Part shown: in pieces, positions 1 through 5,500 of the stretch
Position numbering within the stretch: the stretch's first letter is position 1
How the letters are laid out: each line of letters opens with the position of its first letter
Source: Candidatus Babelota bacterium
GTDB lineage: Bacteria > JAGOBX01
Assembly (NCBI GenBank): GCA_017999075.1
Contig: JAGOBX010000093.1
Coordinates: 1-9,994, forward strand
DNA length: 9,994 bases
Direction: 5' to 3'
Program-made: the position numbers and the translations under genes
The notes under the pieces: model-generated
The model's database searches: none
What the model was told of the DNA's origin: nothing
The model's input: the letters and a program-made list of their open reading frames with translations, nothing else

Positions 1-425
1 GAAATGCATAATGCAGTGGATACTGCTGAAATTACCATTGTATCAGGAAGTATTGCCGGATCATTTGACAATAAATAACATTCCACTATAGTTTCATTCC
101 TGTATTCAGATGGAAACAGGGGACGTATGGGTCTGTCAATAATCCTTGATATTATTATCTGATGAAGAGTTCCGGGATTTTCTCGTTTTATATATGAACC
201 GGTTATTAACCCCCGGCTGTAATCTTTTTCAAGATAAGAAACAGATAAAGGAACATAAGGAATATCAGATTGTTTTTCAGTATTTATTGTAACAGTAGCA
301 AGAATTACAAGTTTTCCGTGTTTCAATAATATTGAACCATTGGCTTTTTTTGCTATTTTTCCTGTTTCAATTTTTAAGTTTTTTCCGTTGAATGATGTTT
401 CTAATTTTTTTTCGTTATTTGACAT
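1..425 (-). CDS. pnp: Polynucleotide phosphorylase, N-terminal part (runs off left edge)
   Basis: This is the first 141 codons of PNPase, the phosphate-dependent 3'-5' exoribonuclease of RNA turnover and the degradosome. The reading frame is open from the ATG at 425-423 to base 1. Recognisable PNPase blocks appear in order: IETGKIAKKANGS (about residues 19-31), LVILATVT (about 37-44), the KRE loop at about 77-79, SRIIDRPIRPLFP (about 91-103), and SNDPAILPDT followed by a small-residue helix. These belong to the first RNase PH-like domain, which in this family is mainly structural. The second RNase PH domain, KH and S1 domains would lie outside the window. Some blocks diverge: the usual G-K-I-P-G-G before the KRE loop reads GLITGS here. 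No strong Shine-Dalgarno is seen (weak AAGA). It is divergent from every other gene in the window and is the only housekeeping gene. The identification is firm; its right side marks the edge of the accessory region. Confidence 0.93.
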   Translation of the reverse strand, partial: MSNNEKKLETSFNGKNLKIETGKIAKKANGSILLKHGKLVILATVTINTEKQSDIPYVPLSVSYLEKDYSRGLITGSYIKRENPGTLHQIIISRIIDRPIRPLFPSEYRNETIVECYLLSNDPAILPDTMVISAVSTALCI

Positions 426-494
426 TATTCTTAAATTCTAAAGTTTTATTAGTTATATTTACAATGATTGATTTTCAATTTTATAAATGTTTTT

Positions 495-523
495 ATTATA
501 ACTTTCAAATATTAGTTTGTCAA
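495..523 (-). promoter_or_regulatory. Near-perfect sigma-70 promoter for pnp
   Basis: On the minus strand the -35 hexamer TTGACA (523-518) and the -10 hexamer TATAAT (500-495) are both exact consensus, with a 17-bp spacer. Transcription would start near 488, giving an untranslated leader of about 63 nt before the pnp ATG at 425. The promoter is seen directly; its activity is inferred. It implies that pnp is transcribed on its own here rather than from an upstream rpsO gene. Confidence 0.85.
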
Positions 524-761
524 TTTTTATTTTGCTTCATATAAATTGAAACATTTTAAAGAACTCACATTGCCGCCTCGTCAAAAGCGTGTTTTAAAAA
601 AAATACAATGTACAAAAGTGCCAGAACAGCCAAAACCAGCGCAACAATGATATTTGATATTTTTTAATTGATTAATTTTAAAGCATATTTATAATAATAT
701 TACTATTAAAAAAAATAACTTGTTTTAAGCTGCCGCAAAAGAAGATTAGTTCAACTTCGGC

Positions 762-791
762 TTGTACCTCGAGTCCTGTGTGCAGTATAAG
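762..791 (+). promoter_or_regulatory. Possible promoter for the membrane-protein gene
   Basis: TTGTAC (762-767) and TATAAG (786-791) are separated by 18 bp. That gives a plausible but imperfect sigma-70 pair ending about 37 bp before the TTG start at 828. It is placed by pattern only. Confidence 0.35.
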
Positions 792-827
792 CCGTGTACT
801 TTATTCTAAATCGAGAGAGAAAGAAAA

Positions 828-1718
828 TTGGAAGAAAATAATTATTGGGTATGCAATTTATTTTATGCGAATAGAAATGATGAACGATTAATCGTCCCGA
901 AAAAAATTGGCGTTGGATGGACAATTAATTTTTGCCATCCAAAAGCTAATCTTTGTTTGTTTATAACGATGATGGTTATATTATTTTCTTTTTTTGCTTT
1001 TACCATCTGTATGAATTATTCATATTTACAGTCAAATTCAAATATAATTTTCTGGTATTTATTATCAATAATATCTTCATTGGCTGTTTTTTCGCTTATC
1101 TTGCTGAAATTCAAACTAAACATAAAAGATATTTATGTTTCTATGTCCTATGGAATATTAGCGTGCTTTATAGGATTTGGATTACAGCAAATTTTTAACG
1201 GTATTCCAATATTAATAATTAAAATGGAAAATGTTAAATGGTATTATCATATCTATTTTGGAGCTATGGCAGGCGTATGTCAATCATTTGGTAAATTTGT
1301 AGTTATTTTGTTATTGATGAAATTATGTGAAAAGAAAAATACAATTCTTAAACTCGGGCTTCTTGTTGGCTTAGGATTTACGATTAGTGAAATTTCGGTG
1401 ATAACATTAACGATGATATTTAAGAAGGTATCGTTTTCATTATCATATTTAAGTGTTTTCGAGCGGACATCTGCGTCAATATTTCATATATACACTGGCG
1501 GATTAATAGCGATAGGATTAATCAAGCAGACAAATAAGTATTTAGTTTCGGTAATTTTAATACATTGGGTATTAGATTTTATGGCTGGTGCATATCAACA
1601 TTTTAAAATTTCGGTTTATTTGCTTGAAATTATTTTTTTTACAATATCAATTTTTGTTTTTGCAATATATGTATTTTGTTTGCAAAATACCGTGTTAAAG
1701 AGACTCGAATTCGAATAA
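828..1718 (+). CDS. YhfC-like integral membrane protein, probable degenerate intramembrane protease
   Basis: A 296-residue membrane protein starting at TTG (828), preceded by a purine-rich GAGAGAGAAAG stretch serving as ribosome site. Residues about 6-46 (DERLIVPKKIGVGWTINF) resemble the short cytoplasmic motif of DUF5808 proteins. About eight hydrophobic helices follow: roughly 41-64, 73-95, 103-131, 141-166, 173-197, 213-232, 238-257 and 260-285. The block from 145 to 258 follows the order of motifs in YhfC/CPBP-type putative intramembrane metallopeptidases: an AG-x(4)-G-[KR] helix, an E-bearing helix (E188), ER-x(6)-H (E212, R213, H220) and H-x(3)-D (H246, D250). The acidic pair expected in the first of these motifs is replaced by Q152-S153 and the following Arg by K156, so proteolytic activity is doubtful. 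The family assignment is from remembered motifs. The gene is monocistronic in context; the role is unknown (bacteriocin self-protection or membrane proteolysis are guesses). Confidence 0.6.
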   Translation: MEENNYWVCNLFYANRNDERLIVPKKIGVGWTINFCHPKANLCLFITMMVILFSFFAFTICMNYSYLQSNSNIIFWYLLSIISSLAVFSLILLKFKLNIKDIYVSMSYGILACFIGFGLQQIFNGIPILIIKMENVKWYYHIYFGAMAGVCQSFGKFVVILLLMKLCEKKNTILKLGLLVGLGFTISEISVITLTMIFKKVSFSLSYLSVFERTSASIFHIYTGGLIAIGLIKQTNKYLVSVILIHWVLDFMAGAYQHFKISVYLLEIIFFTISIFVFAIYVFCLQNTVLKRLEFE

Positions 1719-1966
1719 TAACTTATTTGAGATTCAGCGTGGTTTTGGATGACATTTGTCATCGTTTGAAAAAACGGTTGACAATCTGGACAATAGATGT
1801 ACAGCAGTGTACATAATGGAAGTGTTTCCGAACTGTGAAAAATATTTTTTCCGGTTAATCATCGCGAATAAAAACTAAAAAAAATAATATAATAAAGAAA
1901 AATAAAAAAATGCCGATATATATAATATAATATTTATATAATAACAAATATTATCGGAGAGAAAAA
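1719..1966. other. Intergenic leader region with palindromes
   Basis: This 248-bp gap contains a 16-bp palindrome (listed separately), an orphan TTGACA at 1778-1783 without a good -10 at the right distance, and an imperfect inverted repeat TGTAC...GTACA around 1799-1814. After 1870 it is extremely AT-rich with several TATAAT matches (1888, 1921, 1926), none with a recognisable -35. Just before the next gene, CCGATA (1913-1918) and TATCGG (1952-1957) could pair around an inner TATATAA/TTATATA stem and partly cover the ribosome site. Confidence 0.45.
1748..1763. promoter_or_regulatory. Perfect 16-bp palindrome, operator-like
   Basis: GATGACATTTGTCATC is a perfect inverted repeat (7-bp arms, 2-bp centre) lying 30 bp after the membrane-protein stop codon. 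No T-tract follows, so it is not a Rho-independent terminator. Its size and symmetry fit a dimeric regulator site, but no regulator gene is nearby. Its arms resemble the TGTCA/TGACA arms at 5141-5157. Confidence 0.35.
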
Positions 1967-2512
1967 ATGAATTGGCTTAATGAAGTGCAAAATAGAATTA
2001 AAAGAAAAAATCTGGTTCTTTTTGCTAAAAATAGTGAATTTTTAGCAGATTTAACATTATTAATTCAAGAACAAAATCATAGAACAATGGTTATATGGGC
2101 ATTTGAATTTGCTGATGAAGCTGTTAAAATGTTGCTTGAGCGTTATCCGAACGAAAAACGACTCGAATCTGCTGTAATTACAGCAAAAGATTGGGCTGCT
2201 GGTAGAGTAAAAATGCCCGTGGCAAAGCGCGCAATTTTACAGGCTCACGCAGCGGCAAAGGAAATTGAATCTCTTGAAGATATAGCGTTGTGCCACGCGA
2301 TAGGGCAAGCTTGTGGTGTGGTTCACGCAAACGGACATGCTATTGGATTTCCAATTTATGATTTAACATCTATAATTAGGCATTATGGTGTGCCTGAATG
2401 CGAAAAATATGTTGAGAAGCGTAAAAAGCAATATATTGAACGGATATATTATTGGCGAGAACATTATGAAGACTATCCGTGTGAATGGGCTGAGTTTATG
2501 ATTGCAGATTGA
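1967..2512 (+). CDS. Imm5-like putative immunity protein
   Basis: A 181-residue soluble, mostly helical protein with no signal peptide or membrane helix. The middle matches what I know of the Imm-5-like putative immunity family: W44 and D50-E51 in WAFEFADEA, the YP-x(3)-R segment at 60-65, WAAGRVKM (76-83), AKRAILQAHAAAKE (86-99) and CHAIGQACGVVHANGHAIG (109-127). Members are thought to neutralise a contact-dependent or polymorphic toxin inside the producing cell, by analogy with other immunity families; direct biochemistry is not known to me. The ATG at 1967 is supported by a strong GGAGAG ribosome site 5 bases upstream. No toxin gene is seen within the window, so it is an orphan here, which is common for immunity genes. 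The C-terminal 40 residues are Lys/Tyr/Glu-rich and not recognised. Confidence 0.65.
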   Translation: MNWLNEVQNRIKRKNLVLFAKNSEFLADLTLLIQEQNHRTMVIWAFEFADEAVKMLLERYPNEKRLESAVITAKDWAAGRVKMPVAKRAILQAHAAAKEIESLEDIALCHAIGQACGVVHANGHAIGFPIYDLTSIIRHYGVPECEKYVEKRKKQYIERIYYWREHYEDYPCEWAEFMIAD

Positions 2513-2528
2513 TTTTGCATTAATTATT

Positions 2529-2559
2529 AAAAAAATGAGCGCAGCTATATGTTTTTTTT
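2529..2559 (+). terminator. Weak possible Rho-independent terminator
   Basis: After the immunity gene an A-tract (2529-2535), a tiny AGC/GCT stem (2538-2546) and a T-tract (2552-2559, continued at 2562-2568) line up as A-tract, hairpin, T-tract. The stem is very short, so the call is tentative. No better terminator exists in this gap. Confidence 0.3.
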
Positions 2560-2631
2560 GATTTTTTTCGCATACATTTTGTGTGTGAAATTTTCATCGG
2601 ATTTTTAGCTTGAAATATAATAAAATTATAG

Positions 2632-2682
2632 GATTCTTTGTTTTCGGTTAATTTGATTATGAAATATTCAGGCTAAAGAATC
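2632..2682. repeat. 8-bp inverted repeat
   Basis: GATTCTTT (2632-2639) is the exact reverse complement of AAAGAATC (2675-2682), with a 35-nt gap. No T-tract follows. A 10-nt direct repeat ATGAAATATT (2659-2668 and 2706-2715) overlaps the same area. Both may be chance in AT-rich DNA. Confidence 0.3.
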
Positions 2683-2715
2683 AGAAAAAAACTGACGGAA
2701 ATATAATGAAATATT

Positions 2716-2922
2716 TTGCTCATTTTAATAAAAGAAAAATTCGAAGAATGGTTGCATAAAATTAACATAAGAAAACATCAGTTCAGTCAAATCCCTCGAA
2801 TAAAAAAAGAAATAATTTTTTTAGAAAAACTCCTGAAACATGCGCATTCTCTTGTTAAAAAAGAAAAACATCAAATCAAAAACAAGCAAGTAAAACAAAA
2901 ACTTCAAAAAAAGTTAAAATAA
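2716..2922 (+). CDS. Doubtful small Lys-rich ORF, possibly frameshifted
   Basis: An open frame of 68 codons begins with TTG at 2716. It encodes a very basic, helix-prone product (IKKEIIFLEKLLKHAH then a Lys-rich tail) with a coiled-coil look. It is not recognised. The only good translation signal nearby is GGA before an ATG at 2706 in another frame. That frame stops after 17 codons (TAA at 2757-2759) and crosses an A-rich run near 2730-2740, where a frameshift could join the two frames. The ORF ends just before the restriction-modification promoter. It could be a small real gene, a broken gene or chance in AT-rich DNA; I lean to remnant or chance. Confidence 0.25.
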   Translation: MLILIKEKFEEWLHKINIRKHQFSQIPRIKKEIIFLEKLLKHAHSLVKKEKHQIKNKQVKQKLQKKLK

Positions 2923-2925
2923 TAC

Positions 2926-2954
2926 TTGACAAATAAACCTCTTTGTGCTATATT
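2926..2954 (+). promoter_or_regulatory. Strong sigma-70 promoter of the restriction-modification operon
   Basis: TTGACA (2926-2931), a 17-bp spacer and TATATT (2949-2954) lie 43 bp upstream of the half-S gene. Transcription would begin near 2961. The spacer contains AACCTCTTT (2936-2944), the exact inverse of AAAGAGGTT (2986-2994), which includes the ribosome site. Only the second arm is transcribed, so any function would be at the DNA level. Confidence 0.8.
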
Positions 2955-2997
2955 TGTTGTGTAGGTAAAAAGAAAACTTCAATAAAAAGAGGTTATT

Positions 2998-3573
2998 ATG
3001 AAATTAAGTGAACTTTCAAGTATTATTTCTGGACATTTATTCAGAACCAAAATATCCCATGAGAATAAAGGAAATTATTCTGTTATTCTTATGAGAAATA
3101 TTAACGATGACAATACAGTAAATTATGACGAGTTGATTAAAACATCAGTTGAAAAAATCAAGCCGGAGCAATGTATAAAAAAAAATGATATTCTTTTCAG
3201 GGCAAAGGGAAATAATAATTATGCCACATACATTGACAGGGACCTTGAAAATACTACCACCAATACCCATTTTTTTATTATTCGTGTTAAATTTGAAAAG
3301 ATTCTGCCTGAATATCTGGCTTGGTATATAAATCAAAAACCTGCGCAAATGTATTTTTTACAGCACTCTCCTGGAACAGTTATTCCAATAATTACAACTA
3401 AGAATTTGGGAAATCTCAATGTTGTTATTCCTGACATTACAACTCAAAAACAAATCATTCAAATTCATAAATTAAGTATAAGAGAAGAAAGTCTGTCAAA
3501 ACAGATTGTATATAAAAAAAAGCGGTTAATTGAAGCTTTACTAATAGAAAAAATTAAAGGGGGAGTAAAATGA
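2998..3573 (+). CDS. Half-size HsdS-like specificity subunit (single target-recognition domain)
   Basis: A 191-residue protein with one target-recognition domain (about 1-150) and one helical conserved region (about 150-188). That is half the length of a classical two-domain HsdS (about 400). Family features seen: KLSELSSIISGHLFR at the N-terminus, KKNDILFRAKG (61-71), the LPEYLAWYINQ segment (about 103-113), the TVIPIITTKNLGNLNVVIPD segment leading to QKQI, then a coiled coil. Such half-S proteins are expected to dimerise to make a two-armed reader for HsdM. It begins at ATG 2998 behind an AGAGG site and overlaps hsdM by 4 bp (ATGA), a translational-coupling arrangement that supports a direct partnership. 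It is the first gene after the strong promoter. The DNA around its start (GAGGTTATTATGAAATT, 2989-3005) is repeated at the other hsdS starts in this window. Confidence 0.8.
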   Translation: MKLSELSSIISGHLFRTKISHENKGNYSVILMRNINDDNTVNYDELIKTSVEKIKPEQCIKKNDILFRAKGNNNYATYIDRDLENTTTNTHFFIIRVKFEKILPEYLAWYINQKPAQMYFLQHSPGTVIPIITTKNLGNLNVVIPDITTQKQIIQIHKLSIREESLSKQIVYKKKRLIEALLIEKIKGGVK

Positions 3574-5066
3574 GTGATTCACCAAAAGTAACTCAAAACG
3601 AAATTAATAATCTGGCTTGGAAGGCCTGTGATACTTTCAGAGGAGTTATTAATGCGGATCAGTATAAAGACTATATTCTTGTCTTTTTGTTTATTAAATA
3701 TATCAGCGATGTCTGGAAAGAGCATTATCAGCAGTATAGCGAAATGTATAAAGGAGATGAAGTCCGTATTCAGCGCCGTCTCGAGCGTGAGCGTTTTTTT
3801 CTGCCTAAAGAATCAACTTTTGATTATATTTATATGAACCGCACCAAAGATAATATTGGAGAAATTATAAATACTGCTTTGGAACAGATTGAAGAAAAGA
3901 ACAAAGAAAAACTTGAAGGCGTTTTTCGTAGTATAGATTTTAATTCGGAAAATCTAGGTAAAACAAAAGATAGAAATAAACGCTTGAAAAATTTAATTGA
4001 GGATTTTGCGGATTCAAAACTTGATTTTCGATCCTCTCATACAGGCAATCAGGATATTATCGGAAATGTTTATGAATATTTGATTTCAAGATTTGCCAGC
4101 GATTCGGGTAAAAAAGGCGGAGAATTTTACACGCCGCCGGAAGTAGCGCAGCTATTAGCAAAAGTTTTGGGACCAAAATCAGGAATGAAAATTTGTGATC
4201 CAACCTGCGGGTCAGGGTCGCTTCTTATAAAAATAGCCGATGAAATTCAGGACGGAAATTATTCTCTTTATGGACAGGAAAGTAACGGGAGCACCTGGGC
4301 GCTTTGTAAAATGAATATGTTTTTGCATAGCAAAGATACCGCCCGAATCGAATGGGGCGATACGCTTAATACGCCGCTGCTTATTGAAAATGATGAGTTG
4401 ATGAAGTTTGATATTGTCGTTGCAAATCCTCCGTTTTCGCTTGATAAATGGGGGGCGGAAAATGCCGCTGCCGATAAATATAACAGGTTTCATCGTGGCG
4501 TTCCGCCGAAAAATAAAGGAGATTACGCGTTCATCTGTCATATGATTGAAACTGCTCTTACTAAAAAAGGGAAAGTCGGCGTTGTGGTTCCGCACGGCGT
4601 TCTGTTCCGCGGCGGTCAGGAAGGCGTTATCAGAAAATCCTTGATTACTGAAAATTTTCTTGAAACCGTTATCGGTCTTCCGGAAAATATTTTTTATGGA
4701 ACAGGAATACCAACTGCAATACTCATTTTTAACAAAGCAAAAAAGAATAATGATATTTTGTTTATTGATGCAAGTAATGAATACGCAAAAGAAAAAACGC
4801 AAAATAAACTCAGGCAGGAGGATATTAAGAAAATTGTTGAAACTTGTAGAAAACGCCAGACAATTGATAAATATTCGTATCTTGCTTCAATTGATGAAAT
4901 CACTGAGAATGAATTCAATTTGAATATTCCTCGATATGTTGACACTTTTGAAGAAGAAGAACAAATTGATATTCCTGCTGCGCAAAAAGAAATTAGCGGT
5001 CTTGAAAAAGAACTTGCTGAAGTCCGTCAGCAAATGAACGGCTATTTAAAAGAATTAGGATTTTAG
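3570..5066 (+). CDS. hsdM: Type I restriction-modification DNA methyltransferase subunit (N6-adenine)
   Basis: This 498-residue protein is the modification subunit that transfers methyl from S-adenosylmethionine to adenine N6 at sites chosen by its S partner. The N-terminal HsdM helical domain (about 8-150) is followed by the methylase core: GGEFYTPPEVAQLLA (183-197), the AdoMet-binding DPTCGSGSLL (210-219, motif I), the catalytic NPPF (286-289, motif IV), and later VVVPHGVLFRGG (338-349) and the PENIFYGTGIPTAIL segment (371-385). The C-terminal 40 residues are a Glu-rich helix that could contact the S subunit. Length and motifs are complete. The start is coupled to the upstream half-S gene and has a strong GGGGGAG site. 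Several stretches (for example 4430-4640) are richer in G+C than the later hsdS and STAND genes, hinting at a different history. No hsdR is present in the window. Confidence 0.95.
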   Translation: MSDSPKVTQNEINNLAWKACDTFRGVINADQYKDYILVFLFIKYISDVWKEHYQQYSEMYKGDEVRIQRRLERERFFLPKESTFDYIYMNRTKDNIGEIINTALEQIEEKNKEKLEGVFRSIDFNSENLGKTKDRNKRLKNLIEDFADSKLDFRSSHTGNQDIIGNVYEYLISRFASDSGKKGGEFYTPPEVAQLLAKVLGPKSGMKICDPTCGSGSLLIKIADEIQDGNYSLYGQESNGSTWALCKMNMFLHSKDTARIEWGDTLNTPLLIENDELMKFDIVVANPPFSLDKWGAENAAADKYNRFHRGVPPKNKGDYAFICHMIETALTKKGKVGVVVPHGVLFRGGQEGVIRKSLITENFLETVIGLPENIFYGTGIPTAILIFNKAKKNNDILFIDASNEYAKEKTQNKLRQEDIKKIVETCRKRQTIDKYSYLASIDEITENEFNLNIPRYVDTFEEEEQIDIPAAQKEISGLEKELAEVRQQMNGYLKELGF

Positions 5067-5080
5067 AGTGGGAAAAATTA

Positions 5081-5117
5081 ACCACGAACTTTCACGAACG
5101 GACACGAACGAATAAAG
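5081..5117 (+). repeat. R1 repeat, copy A (right arm)
   Basis: Three CACGAAC heptamers start at 5083, 5093 and 5103, an exact 10-bp pitch, followed by GAATAAAG. Only a stub of the left arm (AGTGGG, 5067-5072) remains across an A-rich loop. It lies 14 bp after the hsdM stop. Confidence 0.85.
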
Positions 5118-5136
5118 TTAGGAGTTTTGAGTTAAA
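5115..5136 (+). repeat. R2 low-complexity repeat after R1 copy A
   Basis: A short run of GAGTT-type units (AGGAGTTTTGAGTTAA). It belongs to the R2 family that follows most R1 copies. Confidence 0.6.
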
Positions 5137-5140
5137 TTTA

Positions 5141-5174
5141 TGTCAACAGTGATGACACAAATTGCATGCAATTT
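5141..5174. repeat. TGTCA/TGACA hairpin plus 16-bp palindrome (orphan DUF1016-type leader)
   Basis: TGTCA (5141-5145) pairs with TGACA (5153-5157). A second copy of this 23-bp block, 18 of 23 bases identical and also ending in GACACAAATT, sits at 5459-5481 just before the DUF1016 gene. Here it is followed by the perfect palindrome AAATTGCATGCAATTT (5159-5174) and no gene. Confidence 0.6.
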
Positions 5175-5187
5175 TGAAAATAAAAAT

Positions 5188-5254
5188 GTTAGTGCATGTT
5201 AGTGTCGGTTAGTGGCAAAGAAAAAAATAACCACGAACAACACGAACGAATAAG
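5188..5254 (+). repeat. R1 repeat, copy B (both arms)
   Basis: The left arm has GTTAGTG at 5188, 5198 and 5208 (10-bp pitch) and ends in GTGGC. An A-rich loop follows. The right arm has CACGAAC at 5232 and 5241 (one unit lost, pitch 9) and GAATAAG. The arms are inverted but mismatched at the fourth base of each heptamer (GTTAGTG against CACGAAC). Confidence 0.85.
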
Positions 5255-5298
5255 TTGAGAGTTGAGAGTTAAAAGTGAAAAGTTAAAAGTTGAGAAAA
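5254..5298 (+). repeat. R2 low-complexity repeat after R1 copy B
   Basis: Units of GAGAGTT, AAAAGTG, AAAAGTT. Bases 5267-5286 are identical over 20 nt to 7546-7565 inside hsdS. Confidence 0.75.
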
Positions 5299-5300
5299 CT

Positions 5301-5359
5301 TAAAATGTTATTGAATATTTGAGGTTATTATGAAATTGAAAAAAGTTAGTGATTGTTAG
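5301..5359 (+). pseudogene. Orphan hsdS leader and start codon, gene body lost
   Basis: AAAATGTTATTGAATATTT is followed by GAGGTTATTATGAAATT (5321-5337), the same leader that precedes the intact hsdS at 6929. The ATG at 5330 opens a frame reading MKLKK, then runs into the left arm of R1 copy C and stops at 5357. It is best read as the 5' stump of an hsdS gene removed at the R1 boundary. The stump itself is seen directly; the deletion is inferred. Confidence 0.6.
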
Positions 5360-5420
5360 TGTATGTTAGTGGTAAAAAAATTAACTACGAACTTTCACGA
5401 ACGGACACGAACGAATAAAG
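5345..5420 (+). repeat. R1 repeat, copy C (both arms)
   Basis: The left arm has GTTAGTG at 5345, 5355 and 5365. The loop is A-rich and ends in TTAA. The right arm has TACGAAC at 5386 (variant) and CACGAAC at 5396 and 5406, then GAATAAAG. Both arms keep an exact 10-bp pitch. It precedes the DUF1016 gene. Confidence 0.85.
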
Positions 5421-5451
5421 TTGAGAGTTAAGAATTAAAAGTTAAGAGTTA
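5420..5451 (+). repeat. R2 low-complexity repeat after R1 copy C
   Basis: Units GAGAGTTAAGAATTAAAAGT then TAAGAGTTAG, between R1 copy C and the GTGTC hairpin. Confidence 0.65.
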
Positions 5452-5457
5452 GAAAAA

Positions 5458-5476
5458 GTGTCACCGCTGGAGACAC
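5458..5476 (+). promoter_or_regulatory. GTGTC/GACAC hairpin before the DUF1016 gene
   Basis: GTGTC (5458-5462) and GACAC (5472-5476) flank a 9-nt loop and end 24 nt before the ATG at 5501. The block is a second copy of the one at 5141. There is no T-tract. It may be a leader hairpin or protein site; the ribosome site after it (AAGG, 13 nt from the ATG) is poorly spaced. Confidence 0.4.
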
Positions 5477-5500
5477 AAATTTTAAGGTTGGTGTTTAATT

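Larger units (their letters stand above)
426..827. other. Intergenic region between divergent pnp and the membrane-protein gene
   Basis: About 400 bases without a supportable gene. It holds the pnp promoter (495-523) and a possible plus-strand promoter near 762-791. Two patches are visibly richer in G+C than their AT-rich surroundings: 565-660 and about 730-800. On the minus strand, 663-565 reads as a hydrophobic 32-codon stretch (one membrane-helix-like segment) ending in TGA. It has no ATG, GTG or Shine-Dalgarno, so at most it is a gene remnant. No tRNA, rRNA or terminator could be recognised. Confidence 0.5.
5067..5500. repeat. Repeat-filled gap with remnants of two lost gene leaders
   Basis: These 434 bases contain no complete gene. 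They consist of R1 copy A, an R2 run, a TGTCA/TGACA hairpin and a 16-bp palindrome. R1 copy B, another R2 run and an hsdS-type translation leader with its ATG (5330) follow. Last come R1 copy C, R2 and a GTGTC/GACAC hairpin that leads into the DUF1016 gene. All R1 copies point the same way. The order suggests two leader modules whose genes are gone, followed by one whose gene survives. Confidence 0.7.

Noticed and set aside
608-664. Small plus-strand ORF MYKSARTAKTSATMIFDIF
   Set aside because: Nineteen codons without a ribosome site, antisense to an equally unsupported hydrophobic frame.
735-785. Possible tRNA (TTCAACTTCGG and CTCGAGTCC look like arm pieces)
   Set aside because: No acceptor stem, anticodon loop or complete cloverleaf can be formed around them.
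1778-1816. TTGACA at 1778 as promoter of the immunity gene
   Set aside because: No -10 hexamer occurs at 16-18 bp; the nearest TATAAT sequences are more than 100 bp further on.
4212-4802. Long minus-strand open frame inside hsdM
   Set aside because: It is antisense to the well-conserved methylase core, has no recognisable domains, and is explained by codon bias of hsdM on the other strand.
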